Shown: positions 9,682 to 22,099, counted from the stretch's first letter. The stretch: 64,000 nucleotides of DNA from Amborella trichopoda (GCF_000471905.2 NW_006499776.1:2805065-2869064), one strand, 5' to 3'. The notes: generated from the sequence alone by a model not told the origin. Numbers and translations: made by a program.

Positions 9682-12600
9682 TGATGTAAGGACCACAATT
9701 TTCTCTCAGCCTAGTGATGCGCACGGCAATGGAGGGTGAGGTAGAGGCCCAATGCCATTTGGAGCATCGCCACGCGTGTAGAAGAGCTTAATGCCATCGT
9801 GGTAAAGAGGCATAAGACAGAGAAAGAAGACGCATCGCCGTTTGTGTAAGGGTGGCAGTGCCATCTGCACATCGCTGCACATGCTGGCGGTAACATCATG
9901 TACGTGGGGACTATCCCTGGATGTGTAAATAGATGCAGCGCCAGTTGTGAAGTGGGAAAGGAAGGGCATTGTCGCGTGTGAAAGGCATCACCGCGAGCGT
10001 AGCACTGTTTGTGAACCATCGCCAACTGTGACCCAGCACCGTCTGTGAAATGAGAGCAAGAGTGTAACACCATGCGTAAACTGAGGGCAGTGTCGAGTGT
10101 GTCTTGATCAAATGTACGGTCACCGCACGTGTCAGCGTCACTCCGTACGTATCTAAGCCGTGTGTGATTGCATCAGCCACAGTACTTTCCCAACCACCCT
10201 TCCCTTTTTAGCCTTCCGCTCCTCAGGAAACACCGTTTCCCCCTCATTCTTCCACCTTAAAATCTCTCTCTCTAGAAAACCTACTGCCGCCCCTTGAAGA
10301 CAACCAACGGATGTAGGTGAAGGAAACTTGAGAAGGCCGCAAGAGGAGATTGAAGACACCGTGAGGGACCAAGTAAGTGGGTCTAGTGGCATGCATCACC
10401 CAACCGCATAGGGATTCGATCTAAGCAGATATAATGAGCAAGATGATGGGATGAGGTGTATGAATATTGATGAATAAAAATTCACTTAAATAAGTGATTA
10501 AGCATTGCCAATGAACTTGAGAAAGTTGTAGAGTAGTTTCTTTACAAAACCTGCTTAATTTGCCTAGCATGAACAAGGTTTGTGCTAGATTCTACTTTGG
10601 GTGTGAAATGAAGTATTATACTTGAAAGTATAATTAAATTTAAAAAGGGGCAATTTCTTGCGACTATAGCCGTCCTTACGATGGCTTGTTCAGTGATCAA
10701 ACGTGGTCAGAATGGACTAAAATAAGTGTTGAATGAAAGATAATTGTGTCTAGTTCAAACTTACTTTTTTTTTACCATGACCAAATTTCGAATGGATTAA
10801 AAGATATGCCCCAAAGTATCAGGGCATGTCGTTGCCCACAGTTACTGTGATTTCTAGCCACTAACACCCTTTTTGCACCGCACTTTAGCTTAGCAAATGA
10901 TGTCCAAATGCCTTCAAATTGCCACCGTTGGAAAGGTCCTTAAAATATCTTAAAAATTGCATGTTTTTATGTTTTTAAAATTCTCGTAATTTTTTAGTTA
11001 TGCCCTAAAATGCATGAGTATGTCTCTGCTCAATGTGGCAAGGATTTCCAGCAATTATTGTCCACTTTTTTCCAAGCTTTTAATCTATCAAATGATATCC
11101 AATTTCTTTCAAATCATAACCATTTTAAAGATCCATGAGTTAACTTAAAATTTCATGTTCAAGGTATTTTGAAATTCTCCTTAGCTTGAGAGTTACGACC
11201 CGGAGAAATGGGGCATGTCAATGTTGCATGTCACAGATCCATGGTTATGCTCACCTTCTGTTACATTTCATTGAAATTATCATTGAGCCATTGAATAACA
11301 CTACATTGGTAAGTGATAGGCATGAGTATTATATGATAATTTTCATGTGAATGCCATAGGGTTGTATGTATGGTGCCAATTAATTGCACGTAAGTGAAAA
11401 AGTGATAAGTGTAATGCTAATATAAATATCATGTAAATAATCATGTAATAGATGCTTTGTGTTAAATGTTATGATGTTACGTGACTGCTGGATGATTTTG
11501 GGTATGACTCCATTCTTGTGTGATGATGTTTGACCTATTTGTCATAATGCACTGATTGAGCATGGATGAATGGAGTGCTTGAGTAGGACAAGAGGCCGTA
11601 GTGATGACCAATACGTGATGGGACACCCATTAGTAGTGGGCACTATTCTGTGATAGTATTGTGATACTAGCCATTGGATACTGATACTACTCGCTATGAG
11701 ATGGGGCACCCATCGCTAGTAAGGATTGTTATATTGAGAAAGTTATCCCGACTATTCCTTAACTGGTTGAATGATAACATGCAATTAGGGAACAACGAAA
11801 TGGGAGGGTCGCACCCCCCGAGATTCATGAGATGAGACTAGTGATTGACGCCTTGCAAGGTAAGTAGCTATAGAACCACCAATGCGTGATGGGGGCTGTG
11901 TGCGTGAGAATGAGGTTATTATGAAGTGGATTTCCCCACTTGTCATTACCCTCCATCCTTTGAGATGATAGAGGTCCTAAGCAATAGGATTGGCTTAGCC
12001 TGACGGAAAGGGCCTCTACTACGGGAGTAGATGACTTAAGGAGTGAGTGGGTAATGATTGAATAGTAACTGTGAATGCTTATATTAGCATTGATTGAATA
12101 ATAACTACTTTCGAGATATAATGTCTACAGTTGATGCACTGATCGGATTATCAATGTACATGACTATTGCACGCCACCCTTATATAGATGAATAAACTAT
12201 TTATTATACATTAATAAACTTATTATCGATGCATAGCACTAGTTTTCTTGCTGGTCCTTAGAGGTCCTTCCACTATTTTTCCCCTCCTTGTACACTGAGG
12301 GCGACAGGTCAAGAGTTGGGAGCACAGGTTGCAGCTGAGGGTTGAAGTCAGACACTTTTGAAGAGAAGTTTAGACCTTGTAGGTGGTCGGCCTCTCAGCC
12401 CTAATTTGTAATTGTTTATTTTGAAATATGCATTTTGGGCCCTGGAGCCCTAGACTCCATTGTAATAATTTTGGGGGAATTTTTATGTAGTATCTCTTGG
12501 ATTAATGGATATTCTTAGTTTCTAATTATTCTTCTATGCTTGGAATTATGAATGTAGTTACCTTCCATGGTTTTCTCGATTACCGAGTTAAAGGCGTTAA

Positions 12601-12693
12601 GTCCATTTTGACTTAAGTGACTGATGGTATAATGGGATGACAAACCTGTGCCCGTATTGTAAGGTGGATAGGTGCGGGGGCATGGTCATGGCA
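9682..12693 (+). mobile_element. LTR-E copy 1 (+), 3' LTR of chromovirus
   Basis: It starts TGATGTAAGGACCAC directly after the polypurine tract. Its 3' end is near GGGGGCATGGTCATGGCA, aligned with the ends of the two other LTR-E copies. The first 450 bp are GC-rich diverged tandem units with words like GTGTGAAAGGCATC. The middle is AT-rich. From 11570 to 11740 it carries GGGACACCCATTAGTAGTGGG-type palindromes, and 11800-12060 matches 53130-53400 closely. I see no gene in it. Small ORFs at 9706-10392 on the minus strand are repeat-derived. Confidence 0.8.
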
Positions 12694-13156
12694 TGGAGGA
12701 ACCTGCTATCTTCTTCAAAGCATGGTTGAAGAGGGTGATACCCTCTTTTAGAGGAGGCCACTCTAGTGAGGAGGTGGCAGAGTTCGCGGAGAGGTTTATC
12801 CCTGAAGGGATGTACTTTTTTTTTTCTTGCAGTTACGAACTATAACGACAAAGTTGTAATCCTTTCCTTCATGGAATAAAAAGAACTCCTTCCTCTTTAG
12901 TCTCCCTCTTCGCTTGTTGCTCCTCTTCTTTTTATTGAGGGCCGACGCAGTCCTTATCCCTATTGATGGTGGGTATAAAGAATGGCGGATGGAATGCCCA
13001 ATGTTCCCATGGGGCGGTTGCTGCTTGCTGCATGATGAAGGTTGAGATGCCCTTGAGGGTTTTCATCTCAACCCTAAGGGAATGCGTCATTGTCGATTTT
13101 CGCAAGACCCCGCATTTTTGTTTTTTTTTTTTGAGAGGGACCTCAGGGCATCTCGT
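12694..13156. other. Unassigned segment with a D-type hairpin and PBS-like end
   Basis: This lies between the chromovirus LTR and the internal end of LTR-A copy 2. A perfect hairpin occurs at 13040-13073 with arms GGTTGAGATG and CATCTCAACC around a 14-nt loop of the block-D type. The 16 bp next to the LTR (13141-13156) read on the minus strand ACGAGATGCCCTGAGG, a decayed form of the primer-binding site seen in element B. It is probably the stub of a minus-strand Tat-like body. The ORF at 12963-13307 runs into the LTR and has no domain. Confidence 0.4.
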
Positions 13157-16100
13157 TGGTTTGGTGCCTCGATCTCACCCTCCTGGTCGAGATGACCTGG
13201 TGGCCCATGTCTCAGGTTTCAGGGGATCTCGAGACTTGAGACTGCTCTCTCGGGAACCTTGTTACAAAACAAGGGCAGATGTACCAACCAATAAGGGAGG
13301 AAATTAATGTGAGGCGGGACACAACTCACCTGGGTCCGTGACTCACTCGAGCAGACTCGCGTGGGCTCCCTCTTATATCACGATGGAAAGTCCCCCCAGT
13401 CGTACAACCTGTACGCTCATGCTTCTGCGATCATACACACATTATTAATTTTACAAGACAAGTGGGACACGGAACCCCACCTTGTCTCTGGGTGAATGCA
13501 CACAGGCGTGCACATCCAAAAAACAAAGAAAAGAGTAAGAGGATAGATATTTGGGTGATGGAAAGGGAAGAAAAATATAGAATAGAGGGAAGAGAAGAGA
13601 AGCAAGAGAAATTTGACCCGATGGCTAGGCTGACACAATAACTAGACCGCAAGTGATGGACCCGACGTGGTAGCAAGATGGGACTGGTAACTCAGACTGA
13701 CAAGACGAAAATACTACTCAACGACAGAACCAACACCGACGAGCCTAACACAATGGCTAACCTATCGTTGTAACAAAACGGGCACGGCGACATACTGCTC
13801 GACAACGGGACTACCATGACAGCGATAATCTTAGCATCCCTTGGTCAAATGAGAGGGAAAGAGAGGAGGAGAAGCAAAGAGAAGAGAAAATTTGAAGAGA
13901 TAAGAGAGAAGAAAGAAAGAGAAAGGAGAAGAAAAGAAGAGGAGAAGAGAAGATAGAAACAAGGAAGAGAAAGAAAGAGAGAGGAATGGGAAGAGAAACA
14001 TGGATGACGATGGGGTTCCATCGTCCATGATAGGGGAGAGAGAAAGGGAGGGAATCATGGACGGCGACTAGGTTTCGTTGTTCATGACATGAGAGACAGA
14101 AGAAAAACAAAAGTAAGGACAGCGATGGCTTCTGCCATCCATGATAGAGATTGAAAAGAGAAGAGAAAGCATGGACAGTGATGGGGTCCGTTGTCTATGA
14201 TAGAGGAGAGAGAAAATATGGACGATAATGAGGTTATGCCGTCCATGATAGAGGAGAGAGAAAATATGGACGGTGATGAGATTCCACCATCCATGACAAA
14301 GGAGAGAGAAAGGAGAAGAAAACATGGGCGGTGATGAGGCATCGCCGTCCATGACAGAGGACAGAGAAAGGAGAAGAAAACATGGACAACGATGGGGTTA
14401 TGCCGCCCATGACAAAGGAGACAGAAAATATGGACGGTAATGGAATTACACAATTCATGATAGAGGAGAGAGAAAGGAGAAGAAAACATGGACGACAATG
14501 GGGTTCCATCATCCATGACAGAGGAGAAATAAAAGAGAAGAAAACATAGACATCGATGGGGTTCTGCCGTCCATGACAGAGGAGAGAGAAAATATGCTCG
14601 ACGATAGAATACAGTCATCAATGAAAGAGGAGAGAGAAAAGAGAAAAAAATATAGACGGTGATGGGGTTCTGCTATCCATGACAGAGGAGAGAGAAAACA
14701 TGGACAGTAATGGGGTTCCACCATCCATGACAGAGGAAAGAGAAAGGAGAAGAAGACATGAACGACGATGGGATTCCGTCGTCCATGATACAAGTAAAGA
14801 GAAAATATAGAAGGCGATGGGGTTTCACCGTCCATGACAGAGGAAAGAGAAAGGAGAATAAAACATGGACGGCGATGGGGTTCTGCTGTCCATGACAGAG
14901 GGAAAGAGATAGAAGAGAGAATAGGGAAGACAGGCACGACGGTAAGCATCGTCGTGTGTATCAGAAGGGGCTCAGACACAACCCGACCAGCCAATTTTGG
15001 AAAGGGGCCTTGCTCAATGTCTTTATCAGAGAACATAGGGAGAAATGTCATGCACAGCAATAAGCATCATTGTGCTTGACATAAAGACAGGCAACTTGGA
15101 CAGGGTCCCGGTCGCCATTCGGGTTAAGGCCCAGCTCACTATGTCATTCTTGATGATGGGCTCTATCATGCATGACTGTAAGGAAGAGAGAAAGGAATGA
15201 TCAGAGAGAAAGAAAGATAGAGAGAATAAAAAGAGGAGAGAGAATGAAAGAAGAAGAAGAGAGAAAAGAGAAGAGGAGAGAGAAAGAGAGAAGGGAGGAG
15301 GAGAGAGAAAGAGAGAAGAGAGGAAGATAGAGAAATTCCAAAACAATCCCTACTGCTGCCTTAGAATGTGCGTGATCTTCCATGGATGATTCGGGGTTGC
15401 TCTAACATCCATTTGGCCAAAATATTATTTCTTTCTTATTGGGCTCAGCATGACGATCGATTTGATACCATCTTCGAGCCACAGATCGCATTTTTAAGCC
15501 ACGATCGTGCGACTCGAAATTTGTATGGATCTTGAAAACTTGTGATCAATAGTTCGCTCCTTTCTTGATGTTTTTCTTTGGTCTCTTCACTGGATTACAC
15601 TGAGGATGCTGTCATGATCGTGTTGCAACAAATGCAGCTCGATTTCGTGCTCGGACGAAAATTTTACAATCTTTTAGGTTTTGCCTCGATCTTGAAACCC
15701 GACAAACAGAATTGTACAGCTGCATTATCGACTTTGCATGTGAAATTCGACCATTCATCATGTTCGAGGTTCTGTCCAAATGTAGCCTTGGACCTCACGC
15801 ATGCAATGGAACTGGTATCACATTGATCCATTGTGCGAGCACCGTGATTTGGCCGCTCGAGCGAGGCGTGTCGCTGCTGAATTCTCTGCAACTGTCTTCA
15901 CAAATTGCCAACTTCTCTATATTTTTTCTCCCTACTCGAGCATTGTCACAAGTCGTGTCACATATGAAAACACTTGTCACGACGATACCAACACGCTCAC
16001 AAAATCTTAGCGCGATCCGACTAGTAACGAGTGAGATATGGGTCTCTAAAGTTGCTACTCGTGACTGTGTAAACCAATCTCCTTTAATGGAGATTGGTGC

Positions 16101-16488
16101 AGGGAGGCTGCACGAGAATAGTGTGTGGCCTACCGTTTTTTAATGTTTGACCCATAACTTTGTCTTGGAGCGTCTGTTTAAGCTGAAACTTGACCCCTTG
16201 GTGTTTTTGATAGTGTCAGATCTAATGGAGGTGGTCCCATAGTTATTTGTTACACCAAAAATAGAATTCTAGTTACAGGGGTCTGCTTTAAGGTGCTAGA
16301 GGCTGATTTTTCTAAAGTTGTTTCTTTGTCGGCATATAGGTGATATTTTGAAGTCTTTAGGAACATTCTAACTCATTTTGGGGCAATTCTGAGACTGTCG
16401 AGAATTCCACTATAAGTCAGGGCTTTATTGACCTGCTTCCTTTTTATTCCGTATTGAGGACCAAGGTGTCAAAAAATGTCTTCAAACA
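13157..16488 (-). mobile_element. LTR-A copy 2 (-), nearly full length but lacking the TATA segment
   Basis: On the minus strand it runs from U3 start TGTTTGAAG (16488) to GGCACCAAACCA (13157). Landmarks match copy 3: the U3 core 15345-16450, a GA-rich tract 15180-15345, the hairpin minisatellite 13990-14920, a second GA tract 13850-13985, and the end block 13157-13500 with GGGAACCTTGTTACAAAAC. The roughly 270 bp between the GA tract and U3 that hold the TATA box in copy 3 are absent, so this copy should lack its core promoter. ORFs of 60-180 codons here are read-through of simple repeats. Confidence 0.85.
13990..14920 (-). repeat. Hairpin minisatellite array, about 17 units
   Basis: Each unit is an 11+9+11 hairpin, with consensus arms CATGGACGGCG and CGCCGTCCATG and loop ATGGGGTTC. 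A purine linker follows that is either short (period about 46) or carries an extra GGAGAAGAA (period about 58). An example is 14757-14787, with arms CATGAACGACG and CGTCGTCCATG. The array lies downstream of where the LTR promoter should be, in the R/U5 leader. It generates long spurious ORFs on the minus strand (for example 14082-14621). Confidence 0.85.
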
Positions 16489-16878
16489 GCTTGCCCCACT
16501 GATTGTTTTTCTTCGAGAGAAGCGAGAAGGACAAAGTTCAAAAAATTTCCTCCTCTTTATTTCTTTTTTCTTCCTAGCCACAAGACCTTGGGAATGCCGA
16601 GGAGATATTGGGAATGCCGAGGAGATATCCACGTAATGCTGTAATTAGGATGCTCAGAAGTTTGGATGCATTTGTCGTAGGTCCATTCGTGGAGACTTCA
16701 AGGGAGAAGAGACTTGAGCTACCGGTGGGGGCATCACATGGAATGCCCATCATCCATGTCTGGAGCTCTTCTTGGGTTTCAACAGCTGAGGGCTTTCACC
16801 ACTTGGCTAGAATCCAGGCTTGTCTAGTAGTCGGGAGCCTTGCTTAAGGGCTTTCTTCCCAATTAGTCAGGGTTTTTT

Positions 16879-17100
16879 GTGTCTTGTGGTGGTGGTCAAC
16901 ATGTACGAATAGACTGCCAAGGAGCCCTTGGTGGGGCTACACCAAGTTTGCTTTTTGATAAGCAGGGTACCTCTCTTGGTCCCATCCTATCGGGTCTAGT
17001 TTGGGGCTGTTTATTGGCCAGTCCTGAAAGTCTGGGCCTGTCGGTCAAGGAGGGGTTCGATGAGGCGGCCATTGAGCGAGGCATCACCCTGATGTCTTGA
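16879..17100 (+). CDS. Small conserved open frame in block D, doubtful
   Basis: I do not recognise this product. Its segment FDKQGTSLGPILSGLV, followed by SVKEGFDEAA, recurs as FDKQGTSLGPILDSLV and SVREGFSEAA at 54171-54368. The match may simply reflect DNA homology between two copies of block D. Both frames are short and their ends differ, with no signal peptide or known motif. It could be a fragment of a lost element-encoded ORF or chance. Confidence 0.2.
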   Translation: MSCGGGQHVRIDCQGALGGATPSLLFDKQGTSLGPILSGLVWGCLLASPESLGLSVKEGFDEAAIERGITLMS

Positions 17101-17532
17101 GCCTGGCTTGACAATTATGGTCCTTTGGGGGCATCCTTGGCTTTTTATTGTGATTGTCTTCTTCTTGATTGACTTCTTGAGAATGCAATCCTTTAGCATG
17201 GGACCTTAACCTGTCGTCTTGGCAATTCTTCTAACTCTTGGGTCCTTTCGTGAACGGACTGAGACTGTCGAATTCTTCTTGAAGCTCATATTTTTGTGTC
17301 CTAATATTAAAGAAATCTAACACCAAGCATTTTTCATTTGAATGCTGGCTGAAACCGCCCATGAGGCGTGTGCGGCATCAACCTACTTATTGGTCCATGC
17401 GAGCCTTTGAGGGTTTTCACTTAGACTTGGGAACTGGCGTCGTAGAGACGGTTTTCACCATCCTCCTTTTATTTGGGGCTCTTTTACCCATGACATTATA
17501 GCCATGTCCACCCTTATTGTTTCATTTTTACT

Positions 17533-17560
17533 CACGGTGCTCTTTCGGGTTTTCACCGTG
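17533..17560. repeat. D-type hairpin (CACGGTG/CACCGTG)
   Basis: Perfect 7-bp arms flank a 14-nt loop CTCTTTCGGGTTTT. A CATGGTTTCGTGACCATG palindrome lies about 33 bp downstream. Related hairpins occur at 54872, 54966, 55978, 56095 and 13040. Confidence 0.75.
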
Positions 17561-17689
17561 CCCGGGTTTTTATTCACGAAACTCTCTTACTCATGGTTTC
17601 GTGACCATGCCCATCCATCATTTTTACTCGTGGTGTTCCCTTATCCGGGTATACACCATGCTCATTATTCTTAATTTTTTTTTTTTTTG

Positions 17690-18490
17690 AAGGCGTATTT
17701 AAGGTCATGCCTCTAGGACGTATGCGAAGCCTTTTAAAGTCATGCAGCCAGGACGTGTATTATAGTTTAAGGTCATACAGCTGGACCATGGTGGAGATAG
17801 ATGGTAGTTTGTGGAGACCATGGAGTGAGTATGGTGGTCGCATGGGGCTACCTATGAAGATGGATGGCGTTGATACGGATGATGGATGGTGGTGACCCAC
17901 CAGCTGACGGCGAGCGTGAGATGGCTTGCTGTTATTTTGTGAGTGCGGGTAAGACTCACAAGAGAATGATGAATGGTAATGAGGGGAGGTGAATTTATTG
18001 GGGAGTTGACGAAGGTTGTGTATGCACATGAACAGGTCAGTTAGGGAAGGCATGCGTGAAGACACATGTAAAGGGCATGTGTGCATGTGTGGGGTGTGTT
18101 TAAGGTCATGCCTTCGAGACCTGGGCAAAGCAGTTTAATGTCATGCGGCCAGGAAGTGCACTGTAGTTTAAGGTCATATAGCTTAGTCTATGGCTATGTA
18201 GTTTAGAGTTATGTAGCTAAGACCGTGCATTTTAAGTTCGTGCAACTAGACCTCTGTTATAGTTTAAGGTCGTATAGTTTGAACCATGGCTATGCAGTTT
18301 AAAGTCATGCAGCTAGGACCATCGCTGCAGTTTTGGGTCGTGTAATTGGATCATGGTTGTGCAGTTTGGAGTCATGCATCGTGGACCGTGTAGTTTAAGG
18401 TCGTGCAACTAGACCTCCAATATAGTTTAAGGTTGTATAGTTTGGACCATGCAGTTTAGGTTCGTGCATCTAGATCATTGTGTGGGTCAC
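17690..18490 (+). repeat. Minisatellite based on GTTTAAGGTCATGCAGC
   Basis: Diverged units of about 25-45 bp read roughly AGTTTAAGGTCATGCAGCTA followed by GGACCATG. At least fifteen are recognisable, interrupted at 17790-18090 by unrelated sequence. The same unit recurs at 55015-55200 in block D copy 2. It is noncoding, and ORFs in it are short. Confidence 0.75.
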
Positions 18491-18869
18491 AACGTATGTG
18501 AAACTCCAAGAGAAATAGTTCTGACTCCCTAGGGATAAATTAGTTTAAGGCTAGACATGAGCAGATGTCTCAGATGTAAATAATGGCCTTACGAGGGATG
18601 GCAAATGGAAGCGAACTTTACTGGGGATTAGGGGGCCAAGTGTGAATCTCTGGGGGTGAAAGATGAGATTCCATGGAGAATAGGTTTATGAAAGGTGATC
18701 CGACTCCCTAGGGATAAGATAGCTTAGGGCGAAACAGACTCACTGCGGATTGAAGAGGTAAGCATGACCCCTTTGTTTTTGGCATATACCTCACTCTACT
18801 GGGGATGACGGGTTACGACACAGGTGTAACTCTCTAGGGATGATAGTAGAACACACACAGCGGTAATCG

Positions 18870-19095
18870 GGCTCGGACACATGTGGTGCTAGCATGGATG
18901 GCAGCTACACATACGACGCTAGTTATGAGCAGCAATAGCATTGGCACACACGATGCCAGCATGGGCGACAGCTGTGCGAATGGAGCTGAGTTGTCTTCGC
19001 CATTGGTCGTAAGCGGCGTTGGTCACACGTGGCGTTGATCACAGACAGCATTCATCATAAATGGCGCTAGTCACACGCGGCGTTGGTCTATGTTC
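18870..19095 (+). repeat. GC-rich tandem repeats at the end of block D
   Basis: Units of about 20-30 bp share CACACGTGGCGTTGGTC and variants such as GATGCCAGCATGGGCGACAG. The corresponding part of block D copy 2 (55500-55830) has a comparable but diverged array. Confidence 0.55.
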
Positions 19096-19227
19096 GGGCC
19101 TCGGGCTTAGGCCCGACCTGGTCTTGATCCATTTGACACTGAATGTTCGACGCTACCTAAGCGGTGGTGACTTGTGTTCGGGCTTCTAGCCTAAGCATGA
19201 CTTGATCCGGCCCATCATCGCTCATCA

Positions 19228-21650
19228 AGAGTCTCTTGCCATGTTTCGTCACATTTCGACATGTCTAAGGCAGTGCAGACTGAGAAATAGGTCCTGCAAA
19301 TCGACCTCTAGCACCCTGAAATAGACACTTATAACTAGAGCTACATTTTTCAGCATTTCAAATTGCTACGGGACCACCACCATTGGATCAGGCATGGTTG
19401 AAAACACCCAAGGGTCAAGTTTCAGCTCAAATGGGATATAGGTGAAAGAGTGAAACAAGAGAAGCCTCACGCTATTCTCGTGCAGCCACCCCGTAACACT
19501 ACATCGTTGAAGGGACAATCATGACTAGTGACTTTTGACACTCATATCTCACTCGTCATAAGTCGGATGGTGCCCGAATTTGGTGACCATGTTCGTCTAG
19601 TCAAGACGAGCAATTCGATATATGCCACACCCCATGTCGTTACCCAAGCACGAAGAAAAGCTAGAGAGAAGTGGTTGATCCGTGAAGAAAGTGCAGAAAA
19701 TTCAGCAATGTCGTGACTCACTCAAGTGGCCAAATCACACTGCTCGCGAGCCCATCGATGCAAGTCCAATTCCATTACGGATGTAAGGTCTCGAGTCATC
19801 TCTTACCCGAATGCCATACATGATTAATGGTTGGATTCTGCACAAGAAGACGCCGAACAAACTGCAAATTCTGTCATCGGAATCCTTAATTTTGGCAAAA
19901 ATTCCAAACTTGCAAATCTTTGTTCGGCCACAGAATCGAGCTGCATTTGGTGCCTCATGATCCTAGACAAAAAAACATCAAGGAACGAACACACTACTCA
20001 TCCAAAGTTTCAAGATCTACTCAAATTTCAAGTCACATGATCATGCACCTAAAACACGATCCATCGCTCGAAGTTGGTATCAAATCGATCGCCATGCCGA
20101 GCCCTACAAGAAAACAATCATCTTACAATCAACCAGGCATCAGAACGACCCTGGATAAGCCATGCAAGATCATGCAAGTCTTAGGGTAAAACTGAGACTC
20201 TTCTGAAATTTCACAACTAGTTAGGAAGGGGCAAATTTGTCATATTTTACCGTATTTTCTGATTTCATTTAATTCAATTTAATCTTAATTTTCTGCAATT
20301 AGGGTTACTTTTGATCGTCCACCAATGTTTGAGGGCACCCTTCTATATATACGTACCATCATTGTACACAGAAAAAAAGAAGAGACAGAGGCATACATTT
20401 CACTTAATACAAGTATATCTTTCTTACCATTGTTGTGTCATGCTTGAGAGAGGGAGTGAGGTGAGAGAAACGTTTGATCGGTACCCATAAGTTTTGAACT
20501 AAGCCTTCTCTCTGTTCTTTTGCTTTTCTTCTTCTCTCTCTTCTCCTTCTTCTTCCTCTGAGTTCCTCGCAGGGGTCATGCACGGTAGTGGCAGTGCTGT
20601 GCATGCCCCTCCCTTGGTCTCACAGGGCGCGCATGGTGATGGCAGCGTCATGCCCAAATCTCCTTCTTCTTCTACTCATTTGTTCCTTCCTTCAAGTGAG
20701 ATTTGTAGATGGCACTGCCCATCGCCGCCCACAGATGTTGCTTTGACATCTCGGTGAAGAACCCAGACAACAAGGTTTGTTACAGCCTATTAGGGTCTCT
20801 CCCTATCGCGCGTCTAGTGTAGACGGCGATACCTATTGCCACCTGCTAGGGACTTTGACAACACCTATCACCATCTGCAAGCTTCCTCCGCGTGCCCGGT
20901 GCTCGTTGCCATTCTCCCTGAGTCCCGCACCTATCGCCGTGCGCCTCGGTGAAACTATTGCCATGTGCCTCATCGGGAGCTAGCGTCGTCCGCGAGGGAT
21001 GCATCGTCTCCTTGCAATGCCCACCGTGATGCCTATTGATGTCCATATTTCCCCTTTTCTTTATTGTCTCGTTCTTTCCTCTTCACCTATTTCTCTTGTC
21101 ACTTGAGGGAGGGTAGACCTAGCATATCACCTACACGCTTCGAGTTGTATTACTGCCGTGCTAGTCTTGAGAACCATGCCCGTCTTGCTACCACTCCGAG
21201 TTAGTAATTTTTAATTGTCATTCTAGTCTCACTCCTATGTCAAGCTGTCTTCTCTTTTCTATCTTTCATTGAACCTTGCACTTCATCGCCTTCTCATGTG
21301 AACATACATTGCCCTAAGACAAGGGTGGGTCCCTTTGACCCACTTGTCTTACAAATTAACCATAGAAGTGTGGTGCAAAAAACACAAGAGGATTACAGGT
21401 CAAGGGAGGCGATTCCGAACCGACTCAAGCAGTTAGGGTGCTTTCTTTGTGATCTAAGAGGTGCCCATGCGAGCCAGCCCAAGTAAGTCCCAAACCCACC
21501 TAAAATTCCTCTCTCATTGGTTGATACACTTGGCCTTCCCCTCAAGCAATTGTTCGAGAAAGCGATCTCAAATCCCGAGTTCACCAAAGACCCGAGACAT
21601 GTGTCGTCAAATCACCTAGATCCGAAGGGCAAGATCGAGGCACCTAACCA
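19228..21650 (+). mobile_element. LTR-A copy 1 (+), 5'-truncated
   Basis: It joins the LTR-A alignment at GCCATGTTTCGTCACATTTC (19240), about 150 bp inside U3, and runs to the shared end GGCACCTAACCA (21650). It has the TATA box at 20343. Its leader is much shorter than in copies 2 and 3 because the long hairpin array is absent. The end block 21290-21650 matches 28330-28690 inverted. No primer-binding site follows, so it probably acted as a 3' LTR whose outer flank is now element B. Confidence 0.8.
20343..20351 (+). promoter_or_regulatory. LTR-A TATA box
   Basis: CTATATATA lies in a context (GGGTTACTTTTGATCGTCCACC upstream, interrupted by decay) shared by all promoter-bearing LTR-A copies. 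The transcript would begin some 30 bp downstream, near CATCATTGTACACAG. Confidence 0.65.
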
Positions 21651-22099
21651 ATACCATCAAAAGACAGTCTGAAGAGAGCATCTCCTTCAAGCAGGGTGGA
21701 CTTGATAGACATTTGATGCACACTATTGCATTCGACATAATCTTCAGGCACTATACCATGTTTTATGAAATTAAGGATGGGCTCTCTCCAATCTTCCACC
21801 TCCTCAATTTCCGCAGATATTGGGTCAAAGAACTCTGGTTCCTATTTTTGAACCTCAGCTCTTTGACTCTATTCCATTTCATGTTCGGTCTTAATAACTT
21901 CTTTGACAGATAGAAGTGCTCGGAATGGATAAGGTGGGCACTCGAGGAAGAGAATTCTCTCATCATCTGCATCTGCTTTGATTCTTAGTTCAATGTGTCG
22001 CCACTCTACCACCCAAACAGGCGTGGGCTTTAACGAGGACAATTGAATTGTAACCTTGAGTTTTGCGAGTGCATTTGCTCGCGAATTTAACCTAGTGGG

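Larger units (their letters stand above)
16489..19227 (+). mobile_element. Block D copy 1: 3' noncoding spacer upstream of LTR-A
   Basis: This region is repeated at 54079-56211, and each copy precedes a plus-strand LTR-A. I infer it is the long 3' untranslated region that Tat/Ogre elements carry between pol and the 3' LTR. In order it holds: a 20-bp duplication (16591-16631); a region of protein-level similarity to the other copy (16900-17300); palindromes (17450-17670); a minisatellite (17690-18490); repeats of a CTGGGGATTAGG type (18590-18870); and a GC-rich tandem array (18870-19090). No gene is certain. Confidence 0.6.

Noticed and set aside
12963..13307. 114-codon ORF as a gene
   Set aside because: It crosses the boundary into LTR-A copy 2 and has no recognisable domain. 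Its middle is the D-type hairpin.
14082..14621. Long minus-strand ORF of 179 codons (and similar frames at 14509-15060, 29558-30202, 30336-30935)
   Set aside because: They read through hairpin minisatellites or GA tracts, several frames are open at once, and the composition is only Ser/Leu/Phe-rich. These are repeat artefacts.
13990..14920. CRISPR-like look of regularly spaced palindromic repeats
   Set aside because: Spacers are purine-rich repeats themselves rather than unique, units vary in spacing, there are no cas genes, and the DNA is a plant LTR.
13157..21650. Reading the inverted LTR-A copies as terminal inverted repeats of a giant DNA transposon
   Set aside because: Each copy has LTR features (TATA, poly(A) signal, adjacent primer site) and same-orientation bodies exist. 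Inversion reflects independent insertions or a composite.
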